Origin: Hydrogenophilales bacterium 16-64-46
GTDB lineage: Bacteria > Pseudomonadota > Gammaproteobacteria > Burkholderiales > Thiobacillaceae
DNA length: 64,000 nt
Assembly: GCA_002281775.1 (NCBI GenBank)
Contig: NCGY01000002.1
Coordinates: 372,001 to 436,000 of the forward strand
Reading direction: 5' to 3'
The notes below the pieces were generated by a model. That model was given only the letters and a program-made list of their open reading frames with translations, made no database searches and had not been told where the DNA came from. The position numbers and the translations under genes are program-made. Each line of letters opens with the position of its first letter. The stretch's first letter is position 1. Positions 18,099 through 27,052 of the stretch are shown piece by piece.

Positions 18099-18764
18099 TT
18101 ACAGCGCGCTGGCGACGAGGTTCAGCGTCAGCGCCAGCACCAGCAGGTTGAAGCCGAACGCCGCCATGCCGTGCAACAGCGCCAGCCGCCGCATGGAGGC
18201 GCTGGCGATGGCGACGTCGGCGACCTGCGAGGTCATGCCGATCACCGCGGCGAAGTAGGCAAAGTCGGGATAGGCCGGTGCCGCGCCGCCGGGGAAGAGG
18301 AGCCCGCCGGCGTCGTCGGAGTAATAGCGGCGCGCATAGCGCAGCGCGAACACGGTCTGGATCAAGAGCCAGGTCCCGGTGAGCGTCGCCAGCGCCAGCG
18401 CGATGTGACCCCAGCGCGCCAGCCCGGTGAGGGTACGCGCGGCGTCGGTCACCAGCAGCACGCCACCCAGGCTGACGAAGGCGGTCGCCACCATGAGCGC
18501 GTAGAGCGCGCTCGCGCCGGGGTCGAAACTCGACGCGCGGCGGCGGGTCTGCGCGGCGTCGAGCCGCCCCACGCCCCACCAGACCACGCCCAGGTAGACC
18601 AGCACGCCGGCCAGCCAGCCGATCAGCGCGCGCGCCTCCCACACCTGCCCGGAAGTCCCCGCCGCGGCCACGCCGCCCGCCGCCGCGCCGAGCAGGATGC
18701 GGTGCCAGGCGCGCAGGCGCGCCAGCGGATGCAGGTCGCGATGTGGAAACGGCAGGAGCTTCAT
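18099..18764 (-). CDS. DUF1345 family membrane protein
   Basis: A 221-residue protein with five predicted membrane helices. DUF1345 signatures include VYLGVVWWGVGRLDA and the C-terminal PDFAYFAAVIGMTSQVADV. Function unknown. The ATG at 18764 overlaps the stop of the DedA gene by ATGA, which fixes the start. The longer in-frame sequence to 18905 is the antisense-free overlap inside DedA and was excluded. Confidence 0.83.
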   Translation of the reverse strand: MKLLPFPHRDLHPLARLRAWHRILLGAAAGGVAAAGTSGQVWEARALIGWLAGVLVYLGVVWWGVGRLDAAQTRRRASSFDPGASALYALMVATAFVSLGGVLLVTDAARTLTGLARWGHIALALATLTGTWLLIQTVFALRYARRYYSDDAGGLLFPGGAAPAYPDFAYFAAVIGMTSQVADVAIASASMRRLALLHGMAAFGFNLLVLALTLNLVASAL

Positions 18765-19303
18765 CGCACGCGCCGCCAGGCAAATACCAGCGTCACGACG
18801 AGTGCCAGTCCGACCAGCGCGATCTCGATGTGCTCCAGCGTGCCGAGTGCGCGCGTCACCGCCGCGCCGAACATCCAGCCCAGCCCGGCGACGAACGGTG
18901 CCCACAGCGCGGCGGAGACAAGATTGAGCAGCACGAAGCGCGCGCCCGCCACCCGGCTCATCCCCGCCGCCACCGGCAGCGCGGTGCGCAGGCCCCAGAG
19001 AAAGCGCATCGCCAGAATCGCCGCATGCGGATGCCGTTCGATCAGCCCGGTGGCGCGCGCGATGCGGGCGGCCAGCGCCGGACGGCGCGCGAGCAGCCGG
19101 CGGCCGTGGCGGCGGCCGAGCCAGAAATAGAACTGGTCGCCCGCTACGCCGCCCACCCAGGCCACCGCAACCACGGCGGCAAAGTCGAGATAGCCGCGAT
19201 GCGCCGCGTAGCCCGCCAGCGCGAGCACCGTCTCGCCCTCCAGCAGGGTGCCGGCGAACACCGCGAACAGGCCGTATTGCGCCACCAGGGCAGACATATC
19301 CAT
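18761..19303 (-). CDS. DedA family membrane protein
   Basis: A 180-residue DedA protein. FAGTLLEGETVLALAGYAAHRGYLDF is the conserved N-terminal re-entrant region with the acidic residue. GDQFYFWLGRRHGRR and the F-x-x-G-x-R-x-x-x-P motif (RFLWGLRTALPVAAG) are present. DedA proteins are now linked to flipping of undecaprenyl phosphate and other lipids. It is the first gene of a four-gene minus-strand run (DedA, DUF1345, AI-2E, GcvR-like). Confidence 0.87.
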   Translation of the reverse strand: MDMSALVAQYGLFAVFAGTLLEGETVLALAGYAAHRGYLDFAAVVAVAWVGGVAGDQFYFWLGRRHGRRLLARRPALAARIARATGLIERHPHAAILAMRFLWGLRTALPVAAGMSRVAGARFVLLNLVSAALWAPFVAGLGWMFGAAVTRALGTLEHIEIALVGLALVVTLVFAWRRVR

Positions 19304-19387
19304 GCGCCGATTCTACGCAGCCGCAGGCGTGGCGTCCCTCGCCAAATGCTCATGTTCGGCAGCCATCGCCTCGGCTATGCTAGCCCG

Positions 19388-20071
19388 ATGCGCCTGCTCC
19401 TCATCGAAGACGACATCGCCGCCGCCGATTATCTGCGGCAAGGGCTGACCGAAGCCGGTCACACCGTGGACGCGGCGCACGACGGCGAAACCGGCCTGCA
19501 GCTCGCGCTCGCCACCGACTACGACGTGTTGCTGATCGACCGCATGCTGCCGCGCCGCGACGGCCTCGCCATCGTGCGCATGTTGCGCGCCGACGGCCGC
19601 GCGACACCGGTGCTGCTGATCTCGGCGCTGGGTCAGGTCGACCAGCGGGTCGAGGGCCTGCGCGCCGGCGGCGACGACTATCTGGTCAAGCCCTACGCGT
19701 TTTCCGAACTGCTGGCGCGCGTCGAGGCGCTGGCGCGGCGCGCGCAGCCGGTCGAGGCCGCTGCGCCCGGCGTATTGCAGGTCGCCGACCTCGAACTCGA
19801 CCTGGAACGCCGCCGCGTCACCCGCGCCGGGCAGCTCATCCGCTTGCAGCCGCGCGAACTGCGCCTGCTCGAATACCTGATGCGCCGGGCCGGTCGCGTC
19901 GTCACGCGCACCATGCTGCTGGAACAGGTGTGGGACCTGCATTTCGACCCGCAGACCAACGTCGTCGACAGCCAGATCAGCCGCCTGCGCGCAAAGATCG
20001 ACCGCGATTTCGACGCGCCGCTGCTGCATACCCTGCGCGGCGTCGGCTACCGGCTGGGCGACGAAGTCTGA
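19388..20071 (+). CDS. OmpR-family response regulator
   Basis: A 227-residue regulator. The receiver domain has the acidic pocket EDD at 7-9, the phosphoacceptor Asp51 (LLIDRMLPRRDG) and Lys in LVKPYAF. The OmpR/PhoB winged-helix domain at about 130-225 has ELRLLEYLMRRAGRVVTR and the wing ending HTLRGVGYRLGDE. Its stop shares a base with the kinase start (TGATG). The convergent PepSY/cytochrome b561 genes nearby are plausible targets, by comparison with clusters of similar content. Confidence 0.9.
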   Translation: MRLLLIEDDIAAADYLRQGLTEAGHTVDAAHDGETGLQLALATDYDVLLIDRMLPRRDGLAIVRMLRADGRATPVLLISALGQVDQRVEGLRAGGDDYLVKPYAFSELLARVEALARRAQPVEAAAPGVLQVADLELDLERRRVTRAGQLIRLQPRELRLLEYLMRRAGRVVTRTMLLEQVWDLHFDPQTNVVDSQISRLRAKIDRDFDAPLLHTLRGVGYRLGDEV

Positions 20072-21453
20072 TGTTCGCGCGGCTGCGGCAACTGCTGCGC
20101 ACCTCGGCGATGCGGCTCGCGCTGCGCTACGCGATCCTGCAAACCCTGCTGCTCGCCGTGGCACTCGTCGGGCTGCTCGCGTTCGCCAACCGCTACGTCG
20201 CCGCCCAGCTCGAAGCCGGGCTCGCCAGCGAAGCCGGCGCGCTCGCCGCGCTGCCGACCGACACGCTGGCGCAGCGGCTGGACACGCTCGCCGACACCCC
20301 CGGCGCGCGCCATTACCTGCTGCTCGACGCGCAGGGCCGGCGGCTGGCGGGTGATCTCGTCGCCTGGCCCGACGGGCTCGCCGCCAACGGCCGCGCCGCG
20401 CGGGTGCGCGCGCACGTCGTCGAACACGACGAGCCCGGCCACAGCGAACGCCTCGACCTCGTCGCGCGCGGCAGCGTGCTCGCCGGCGGCGCGCGGCTCG
20501 CCGTCGCGCAGGAACCGGGCGCGAGCGAAGACCTGCGCGAAGCCGTGTTCGCCGCCGCCGGCCTCGTGCTCGCGCTCGCCGCCGCGCTCTCGCTCGGCTT
20601 CGGCTTTGCGCTCGGCCGGCGCTGGCTCGCGCGCATCGACGCCATCAACCGCACCGCCGGCGCGATCGCCGGCGGTGACCTCACACAACGCGTGGCAGCC
20701 CACGGCCAGGGCGACGAATTCGACCTGCTGGCCGGGCATCTCAACCACATGCTCGAACGCATCGAAGCGGCGGTGGCGGGGATGCGCGCGGTGTCCGACA
20801 ACGTCGCGCACGACCTGCGCCGCCCGCTCGCGCGCTTGAAAACGCGCGTCGAAGTGCTGCTCGAACACCCGCGCGCGGCCGACGATTACCGCGTTGCTTT
20901 ACAGCAAACCGTCGCCGACGCCGACGAACTGATGCGCACCTTCGACGCGCTGCTGTCCATCGCCCGACTGGAGGCGGGCGGCGAAATCCTCGCGCCGCAG
21001 CCCTTCGACCTCGCCGCCCTCGCGCGCGATGTCGCCGAGCTCTACGCCGCCGAGGCCGAAGACGCCGGCCGGCCGTTTCATATCGAACTCGGAGACGCGG
21101 TGCAGGCAACAGGCGACGCGCGGCTGGTCGCGCAGGCGCTCGCCAACCTGCTCGACAACGCCTTCCATTACACCGCGTCCGACGTGCCAGTCGCAGTGCG
21201 GCTGACGCGCGACGGCGACCGCGCGCGGCTGGCCATCGTCGATCACGGCGCGGGCTTGTCCGACGCCGACAAGACCCGGCTCGTCGCCCGCTTCGCCCGC
21301 GGCGACGCCGCCCGCAGCCGCCCCGGCAGCGGCCTCGGCCTGGCACTCGCCGCCGCCGTCGCGCGCGCCCACGGCGGCGCGCTGGAACTGCGTGACACCC
21401 CCGGCGGCGGGCTGGATGCCGGGCTCGTGCTGCCGCTGTTTTCGCGCGCATGA
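20071..21453 (+). CDS. Sensor histidine kinase (EnvZ/QseC-like)
   Basis: A 460-residue membrane kinase. The two membrane helices are at about 20-40 and 160-182, bracketing a periplasmic sensor of some 120 residues with no recognised fold. HAMP lies at about 183-235, the phosphorylated His247 is in [15 protein letters not shown], the N-box is NLLDNAF, and the G-boxes are DHGAGLS and GSGLGLAL. It autophosphorylates and passes phosphate to the coupled OmpR-type regulator. The 3' end overlaps the DUF1232 gene by ATGA. Confidence 0.9.
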   Translation: MFARLRQLLRTSAMRLALRYAILQTLLLAVALVGLLAFANRYVAAQLEAGLASEAGALAALPTDTLAQRLDTLADTPGARHYLLLDAQGRRLAGDLVAWPDGLAANGRAARVRAHVVEHDEPGHSERLDLVARGSVLAGGARLAVAQEPGASEDLREAVFAAAGLVLALAAALSLGFGFALGRRWLARIDAINRTAGAIAGGDLTQRVAAHGQGDEFDLLAGHLNHMLERIEAAVAGMRAVSDNVAHDLRRPLARLKTRVEVLLEHPRAADDYRVALQQTVADADELMRTFDALLSIARLEAGGEILAPQPFDLAALARDVAELYAAEAEDAGRPFHIELGDAVQATGDARLVAQALANLLDNAFHYTASDVPVAVRLTRDGDRARLAIVDHGAGLSDADKTRLVARFARGDAARSRPGSGLGLALAAAVARAHGGALELRDTPGGGLDAGLVLPLFSRA

Positions 21454-21830
21454 AAGCGCGACTCGCCGCCTGGGCGCGCACGCTGAAAGCGCATACGCTG
21501 ACCGTGTACTTCGCCGCGCGAGACCCGCGCATGCCCTGGGTCGCGCGCGTGCTGGCGCTGGCTGTCGCCGCCTACGCCTTGAGTCCCATTGACCTGATTC
21601 CCGACTTCATCCCGGTGCTGGGACTGCTGGACGATCTGTTGATCGTGCCGCTCGGCCTCGCGCTGGTGATCCGGCTGACGCCGCGCGCGGTGCTCGACGA
21701 CGCCCGTCGCGCCGCCGAGGCGGCGGCCGCGCGGCCCGTCAGCCGTGTCGCTGCTGCCCTCATCCTGATGCTGTGGGGGCTGGCGGCGCTGTGGGTGTGG
21801 GGCGTGGTCGTCGGGTGGCCGGATCGCTGA
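21450..21830 (+). CDS. YkvA/DUF1232 family membrane protein
   Basis: A 126-residue protein with the DUF1232 core [35 protein letters not shown] and a C-terminal membrane helix ([19 protein letters not shown]). Function is unknown. It overlaps the histidine kinase gene by four bases and is therefore part of the two-component operon. Confidence 0.85.
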   Translation: MKARLAAWARTLKAHTLTVYFAARDPRMPWVARVLALAVAAYALSPIDLIPDFIPVLGLLDDLLIVPLGLALVIRLTPRAVLDDARRAAEAAAARPVSRVAAALILMLWGLAALWVWGVVVGWPDR

Positions 21831-21962
21831 AGGTCGCCATACCCGGTCGCGCGGCGCTTGATCGCCCGGAAAGTCAGCGTGATTTCCGGCAACCCGTTGA
21901 CGAGGGCGCGGACGGGGGATGCGCTGGCGGTGTGCATGAGGGTTTCTGACGAGGAAGTGGGT

Positions 21963-22733
21963 TCAGTGCGCTGTGCGTGCGGCGCGTTGCGGGACGAGCC
22001 AGAGCATGGCGACGATCAGCGCGAACAGGATGGCGCTGGCGGTATACCGCGACAGTTCCAGCCCGCCGGCGGCGACCGGTTTGTCGAGAAAATCGCCGAC
22101 CACCGCGCCGAGCGGACGGGTGAGGATGAACGCGGCCCAGAACAGCACGGCGCGCGAAATCTGCGTCTTGTAATACGCCAGCGCCACCGCCGCGAGCAGC
22201 GCGGCGAACACCAGCGCGCCGCCGGTGTAGCCGAGCCCGGCGGTGTCGGCCGTCCAGTCGCCGAGCGCGGTTCCGAGCGTTTGCGAGAACATGATCGTCG
22301 TCCAGTAAAACAGCTCGGTGCGCGGCGACGCCACGCTATCGACCGCGATCGTGCCGGTGCTGCGCTTCCACACCCACAGCGAGGCCAGCAGCAGCGCCAG
22401 CAGGATCGACGAACCGCCGGCGTAGCCGATGCCGAGCGAGCGGTCGAAGAAATCCGCCAGCGTCGTGCCGACCGTGGTGCTGGCGATGATGGTGGCCCAG
22501 TACAGCGCGGGGTGGTACTGCTTGGCGCGAATCTGCGTCGCGACCGCGAGCAGGAAGAACGCAGCGAAGATGCCGGTGGCGACGAGATAACCAAGGTTCA
22601 TCGACATCGACACCGCGTCGCCGCCGGTTTCGCCCAGCGTGGTGGCGAAGATCTTGACGGTCCAGAACGCCAGCGTGACCTCGGGCACTTTCGCCAGCGC
22701 TGCGTTCAGGTCGGTTTTTGTCTGTGTTGTCAT
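21963..22733 (-). CDS. COG4705-type multi-pass membrane protein
   Basis: A 256-residue protein with about eight helices and an internal duplication. WTVKIFATTLGETGGDAVSM in the first half is echoed by WTTIMFSQTLGTALGDWTAD in the second, and both halves end with GYAGG/GYTGG. These are features of the COG4705 family, which is uncharacterised. The ATG at 22733 follows a GGGAGCAG ribosome site. It lies behind cytochrome b561 and PepSY genes, a grouping suggesting electron transfer or stress adaptation at the membrane. Confidence 0.8.
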   Translation of the reverse strand: MTTQTKTDLNAALAKVPEVTLAFWTVKIFATTLGETGGDAVSMSMNLGYLVATGIFAAFFLLAVATQIRAKQYHPALYWATIIASTTVGTTLADFFDRSLGIGYAGGSSILLALLLASLWVWKRSTGTIAVDSVASPRTELFYWTTIMFSQTLGTALGDWTADTAGLGYTGGALVFAALLAAVALAYYKTQISRAVLFWAAFILTRPLGAVVGDFLDKPVAAGGLELSRYTASAILFALIVAMLWLVPQRAARTAH

Positions 22734-22780
22734 GGTTCTGCTCCCTTGTGTGATGAGGCGATAGTGCGGAGGACGGGTGG

Positions 22781-23308
22781 TCAACCGCGCCGGGGTGACC
22801 GCCACGGCAGCATCCGTGTGAGCGTCGCGTCGCGCAGCAGATAGTGGTGCGCGAGCGCGGCAGCGGCGTGCAGGCCGGCGAGCCAGACGAAGGCGTCGCC
22901 GAGCGTGGTGTGCGCCGCGCCCAGCGCGCGCACCCACCACGCGCCGGGGTCGGGCAGCGGCAGCGCGGTGCCGGCCAGCGCGAACGTGGCCATGTCCGCC
23001 TTGTCGGCCAGTTCGGCCCAGCCCGCCAGCGGCACGGCGAACATCAGCGCATAGAGCGCGAGGTGCGTCCAGTGCGCGGCGCGCTGCTGCCAGCGCGGGC
23101 CGGGCTCGCTCGCCGGCACACCCACGAGCAGGCGCAGCGGCAGGCGGACCAGCACCAGCAGGAACACCGCCAGACCGCTCGCGACGTGAATCTGCCCGGA
23201 CAGGGCGTGGCTGGCTTTCGTCGGGTCGCCGCTGGAGACATAGGCGACGACGAGCGCGAGCGCGGTCAACCAGTGCAGCAGGATCAGCGGGGCGCTGTGG
23301 CGGTTCAT
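22781..23308 (-). CDS. Cytochrome b561 family membrane protein
   Basis: A 175-residue di-haem cytochrome b561-type protein with four helices. Haem-ligand histidines are expected at LLHWLTAL, SGQIHVASGL, HWTHLALY and AGLHAAAALAHHYLLRD. Such proteins move electrons from quinol across the inner membrane (superoxide oxidase or b561 class). The ATG at 23308 has AAGGAAG five bases upstream. A terminator-like hairpin separates it from the upstream PepSY gene. Confidence 0.85.
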   Translation of the reverse strand: MNRHSAPLILLHWLTALALVVAYVSSGDPTKASHALSGQIHVASGLAVFLLVLVRLPLRLLVGVPASEPGPRWQQRAAHWTHLALYALMFAVPLAGWAELADKADMATFALAGTALPLPDPGAWWVRALGAAHTTLGDAFVWLAGLHAAAALAHHYLLRDATLTRMLPWRSPRRG

Positions 23309-23356
23309 GGGGCTTCCTTCGGGTGGGTTCGGCAATGACGCTTGCCGTGGGCAAGT

Positions 23357-23379
23357 GAAAAGCCGGCCTGGCGGCCGGC
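23357..23379 (-). terminator. Hairpin plus T-run after the PepSY gene
   Basis: On the minus strand GCCGGCC, a four-base loop and GGCCGGC are followed by TTTTC. It lies 6-30 bases beyond the PepSY stop and 50 bases before the b561 start. It could end most transcripts or attenuate expression of the two downstream genes. Confidence 0.55.
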
Positions 23380-23385
23380 AGAGGA

Positions 23386-23802
23386 TTAACTGCGTTCGTG
23401 GCGGTCTTCGTTCTCGTTCGCGCCGCCATGGTTGTCGTTGCGGTCGTCGTCGTCCTCGGCTTCTGCCGCGAGCGCCTTCGCGTTGCCCGCGTCGACCGCG
23501 ATTTCGGTGACGCCCTTGGGGTGCCTCACGTCGATCTGCCAGACGAGGTAGCCGTCTTCGTCGTCGAGCTTGGCCTTGACCACCTGGCCGGGCATCACCG
23601 CCAGCGCGGCAGCTTCGGCCTGCTGCTGGGTGACGCGCGCGTGTTGGGCGAATTCGGCCTGCGATTCGACGCCACGCGGCAGCTTGACGCTCGACGATTT
23701 GACTTCGTCCGGCAGCGAGATCGCGCCGGTGGCGAAGGCAGTGCCGGCGGCCAGCGCGGAGACGAGGGTGACGGCGCTGAGAATTTTTGCAGTGCGTTTC
23801 AT
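23386..23802 (-). CDS. Exported PepSY-domain protein
   Basis: A 138-residue periplasmic protein with a signal peptide (residues 1-25, ending TAFATG) and one PepSY-type domain. QAEAAALAVMPGQVVKAKLDDEDGYLVWQIDV is the central motif. The C-terminus is a Asp/Asn/His/Glu-rich tail (EDDDDRNDNHGGANENEDRHE) that could bind metal. Start chosen at 23802 (MKRTAKIL). The earlier frame start gives no signal peptide. It sits first in a set with b561 and COG4705, facing the two-component operon. Confidence 0.82.
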   Translation of the reverse strand: MKRTAKILSAVTLVSALAAGTAFATGAISLPDEVKSSSVKLPRGVESQAEFAQHARVTQQQAEAAALAVMPGQVVKAKLDDEDGYLVWQIDVRHPKGVTEIAVDAGNAKALAAEAEDDDDRNDNHGGANENEDRHERS

Positions 23803-24015
23803 GGTGTGTTGCCTTTCATCAATGCGGCGCAAGTGCCGTGATGTGAAGGCTACGCAGTGAAATTCGCCGGGGGCTGGCGCGAACATTGCCGTTTGGTGAG
23901 AGAGCCAGGCGGTGAGGAAACCCGGCGGCGAGGTGCCCGACGGCAAGACAGGCAGGTACGGATTGGCCTGCGCGCGGCTAAACTTGTACTTTTCGCGTCG
24001 TCAGCCACCCTGCCC

Positions 24016-25467
24016 ATGCTCACACCCGCCTTCATCGCCCGCCTGCGCGCGCTGCTGCCGCCCGGCGCGGTGCTGTTCGAACGCGAGGATCTCGTGCCCT
24101 ACGAGTCCGACGGGCTGTCGGCCTATCGCAACACGCCCGACGTGGTGGTGTTGCCGTCCACCGAGGTTGAGGTCGCGGCGATCCTGCGGCTGTGCCATGC
24201 GGAAAGCGTGGCAGTGGTGGCGCGCGGCGCGGGTACCGGGCTCGCCGCCGGCGCACTGCCGGTCGACGGCGCGGTGCTGCTGGTGCTGGCAAAACTCAAC
24301 CGCATCAAGAAGGTCGACCCGCTCGCGCGCACCGCGGTGGTCGAACCCGGCGTGCGCAACCTCGCCATTTCGGAGGCCGCAGCGCAATATGGTCTTTACT
24401 ACGCGCCCGACCCATCGAGCCAGATCGCCTGCTCCATCGGCGGCAACGTGGCGGAAAACTCCGGCGGCGTGCATTGCCTGAAATACGGCCTCACCGTGCA
24501 CAACGTGATGGGCCTGCGCGCCCTGACCATCGACGGCCGACTGCTGGAAATCGGTGGCGCGGCCCCCGACGCGCCGGGCTACGACCTGCTGGCGCTGATG
24601 ACGGGCTCGGAAGGCATGCTGGCGGTGGTCACCGAAGTGACGGTGAAATTGCTACCGCGCCCAGAGCGCGCCCAGGTGGTGCTCGCCGCCTTCGACGATG
24701 TGGCGAAGGCCGGCGCGGCGGTCGGCGACATCATCGCCGCCGGCGTGATTCCGGCCGGGCTGGAAATGATGGACAAACTCGCCATCGAGGCCGCCGAGGC
24801 CTTCGTCCACGCCGGCTATCCGATGTGCGCCGCGCTACTGCTGGTGGAGATCGACGGCGTCAACGAGGAAGTCTCGGACGACATCGCCACCGTGCGCGCG
24901 GTGCTCAAGGCCGCCGGCGCCATCCAGGTGCGTACCGCCGAAGACGAGGCGCAGCGCCTCAAGTTCTGGGCCGGGCGCAAGGCGGCGTTCCCGGCGGTGG
25001 GCCGCCTCGCGCCCGACTACTACTGCATGGACGGCACGATTCCGCGTTCGCAGCTGCCGTACGTGCTCACCCGCATCGCCGAGATGAGCGTCGAGTTTGG
25101 TCTCGCCGTTGCCAACGTCTTCCACGCCGGCGACGGCAACCTGCATCCGCTGATCCTGTTCGACGCCAACGTACCGGGCGAATTGCACAAGGCCGAAGAC
25201 TTCGGCGGCAAGATCCTCGAACTCTGCGTCGAAGTGGGCGGCACCATCACCGGCGAACACGGCGTCGGCGTCGAAAAAATTCAGCAGATGTGCCACCAGT
25301 TCGCGTCGCCGGAATTGCAGCGCTTCCACGACGTGAAAGCCGCATTCGACCCGGGCCGGCTGTTGAACCCCGGCAAGGCTGTGCCCGAGCTGCACCGCTG
25401 TGCCGAATGGGGGCGGATGCACATCCACGCGGGCCGCCTGCCGCACGCCGAATTGCCGAGGTTCTGA
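24016..25467 (+). CDS. glcD: Glycolate oxidase FAD subunit GlcD
   Basis: A 483-residue FAD-linked oxidase (FAD_binding_4 plus FAD-oxidase C). The FAD-binding stretch ARGAGTGLAAGALP is at about 72-86 and SIGGNVAENSGGVHCLKYG lies near 140. The C-terminal HAGDGNLHP and TGEHGVGVEK motifs hold the metal/substrate-site histidines. With GlcE and GlcF it oxidises glycolate (or D-lactate) to glyoxylate with electrons to quinone. Its stop shares a base with the start of the inserted DUF3147 gene. Confidence 0.92.
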   Translation: MLTPAFIARLRALLPPGAVLFEREDLVPYESDGLSAYRNTPDVVVLPSTEVEVAAILRLCHAESVAVVARGAGTGLAAGALPVDGAVLLVLAKLNRIKKVDPLARTAVVEPGVRNLAISEAAAQYGLYYAPDPSSQIACSIGGNVAENSGGVHCLKYGLTVHNVMGLRALTIDGRLLEIGGAAPDAPGYDLLALMTGSEGMLAVVTEVTVKLLPRPERAQVVLAAFDDVAKAGAAVGDIIAAGVIPAGLEMMDKLAIEAAEAFVHAGYPMCAALLLVEIDGVNEEVSDDIATVRAVLKAAGAIQVRTAEDEAQRLKFWAGRKAAFPAVGRLAPDYYCMDGTIPRSQLPYVLTRIAEMSVEFGLAVANVFHAGDGNLHPLILFDANVPGELHKAEDFGGKILELCVEVGGTITGEHGVGVEKIQQMCHQFASPELQRFHDVKAAFDPGRLLNPGKAVPELHRCAEWGRMHIHAGRLPHAELPRF

Positions 25468-25817
25468 TGGGCTGGCTGATCGGCAAAACCCTCCTCACCG
25501 CGATCGTGGTCGTGCTTGTTTCCGAACTCGCCAAACGTAGCGACCGTCTCGGCGGCCTCGTCGCCGCGCTGCCGATGATCACCGTGTTCACCCTGATCTG
25601 GCTCCAGGTCGAGGGACAGTCGCAGGCAAAAATCGCCAACCACGCCTGGTACACCTTCTGGTATGTGCTGCCCACGCTGCCGATGTTCCTCGCCTTCCCG
25701 TGGCTCCTCCCGCGCATCGGCTTCTGGCCCGGCCTGCTCGCGGGTGCCTTGCTCACCTTGGTCTGCTTCGGCCTGCTGGCGCTGGTGCTGCGGCGTTTCG
25801 GCATCCAGCTCCTGTAA
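25467..25817 (+). CDS. DUF3147 family membrane protein
   Basis: A 116-residue protein of four closely packed membrane helices. LLTAIVVVLVSELAKRSDRLGGLVAALPMITVFTLIWL is the typical DUF3147 N-terminal half. Function is unknown. The TGATG junction with glcD and the 170-base gap before glcE show that it has been placed inside the glycolate oxidase operon, perhaps as an associated permease. Confidence 0.8.
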   Translation: MGWLIGKTLLTAIVVVLVSELAKRSDRLGGLVAALPMITVFTLIWLQVEGQSQAKIANHAWYTFWYVLPTLPMFLAFPWLLPRIGFWPGLLAGALLTLVCFGLLALVLRRFGIQLL

Positions 25818-25868
25818 GCATGAACAGCCCCGCGAGATTGGCACTGTTTGCAGCGACCCGGCCATTGC

Positions 25869-25888
25869 GGCGGGAACGTGTTCCCGCC
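25869..25888. repeat. Perfect inverted repeat between DUF3147 and glcE
   Basis: Nine-base arms GGCGGGAAC/GTTCCCGCC separated by two bases. It lies in the only non-coding gap of the glc operon (25818-25986). No T-run follows, so it may be an operator, an RNA-stability hairpin or a REP-like unit rather than a terminator. Confidence 0.5.
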
Positions 25889-25986
25889 CTGCGGATCACC
25901 GCGCCGCTTTCGCTACAGCCTGCCGCCCCCGCACCCATCCTGCATCGACCCCAGCTTGCCGATACCCCTGCCAGCAGAATCCCGGC

Positions 25987-27051
25987 ATGATTTACGATAC
26001 CCTCATCGACCGCATCCGCGCGGCACACGACGCCCGTGAACCCCTGGTCATCCGCGGCCACGGCAGCAAGGATTTCTACGGCAACGCGACCGCCGGCGCG
26101 GTGCTCGACACCGCCGGCCTCAGCGGCATCGTCAGTTACGACCCGCGCGAACTCGTGCTGGTCGCGCGCGCCGGCACGGCGCTGGCCGAGATCGAGGCCA
26201 CCCTGGCCGAACACGGGCAGATGCTGGCCTTCGAGCCGCCGCAGTTTGACGTACGCGGCACCCTCGGCGGGGCGGTGGCCGCTGGTCTGTCCGGCCCGCG
26301 CCGCGTGACCGCCGGCGCGGTGCGCGACTTCGTGCTCGGCGTCGAACTCGTCGACGGCACCGGCCAGCGGCTGCGTTTCGGCGGCCGCGTCATCAAGAAC
26401 GTCGCCGGTTACGACGTGTCGCGGCTGATGGTCGGTGCGCTGGGCACACTCGGCGTGCTCACCGAAATCGCGCTCAAGGTGTTGCCCCGGCCGGCAGAAG
26501 AGCTGAGCCTGCAATTCGAATGCGGCGAGGCCGACGCGATCCTGAAAATGAACCAGTGGGCCGGCCAGCCGCTGCCGCTGTCCGCCACCAGCTGGCACGC
26601 GGGCCTCCTGACCGTGCGCCTGTCCGGCGCGCACGCCGCCGTCCACGCCGCGCACGCCCGGCTGGGCGGTGAGCCGCTCGCCCACGCCGACGAATTCTGG
26701 GCGCGCCTGCGCGACCACCGCGCCGCGTTTTTCGCCACGCGGCACAAGCCGCTGTGGCGGATCGCGCTGCCCTCGACCGCGCCGGCCCTGATGGCGTGCC
26801 GGCCCGAACTCGAAGTCGAGGAGTGGATCGAGTGGGGCGGTGGCCTGCGCTGGATCGCCTGCGGCGCGCCACCCGAACGCGTGCGCAACGCCGCGCACCA
26901 GCTGGGCGGCCATGCCACGCGCTTTTCGCCGGGCAGCAGCGAGGCTTTCGCGCCGCTGTCCCCCGCGCTCGCGGCGATTCATCGCGCGCTCAAACAGCGC
27001 TTCGACCCGCAGGGCATTCTCAATCGCGGCCGGATGTATCCGGATTTCTGA
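25987..27051 (+). CDS. glcE: Glycolate oxidase FAD-binding subunit GlcE
   Basis: A 354-residue subunit with an FAD_binding_4 fold: IRGHGSKDFYG at about 22-32, FEPPQFDVRGTLGGAVAAGLSGPRR near 80-105 and GGRVIKNVAGYDVSRLMVGALGTLGVLTE near 140-168. This is the usual GlcE length. Together with GlcD it forms the flavin part of the glycolate dehydrogenase. The ATG at 25987 is the first credible start after the gap. Confidence 0.92.
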   Translation: MIYDTLIDRIRAAHDAREPLVIRGHGSKDFYGNATAGAVLDTAGLSGIVSYDPRELVLVARAGTALAEIEATLAEHGQMLAFEPPQFDVRGTLGGAVAAGLSGPRRVTAGAVRDFVLGVELVDGTGQRLRFGGRVIKNVAGYDVSRLMVGALGTLGVLTEIALKVLPRPAEELSLQFECGEADAILKMNQWAGQPLPLSATSWHAGLLTVRLSGAHAAVHAAHARLGGEPLAHADEFWARLRDHRAAFFATRHKPLWRIALPSTAPALMACRPELEVEEWIEWGGGLRWIACGAPPERVRNAAHQLGGHATRFSPGSSEAFAPLSPALAAIHRALKQRFDPQGILNRGRMYPDF

Positions 27052-27052
27052 C

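Noticed and set aside
25820..25990. 56-codon frame between DUF3147 and glcE
   Set aside because: No family, no ribosome site, and it is spanned by an inverted repeat; it only happens to overlap the glcE ATG.
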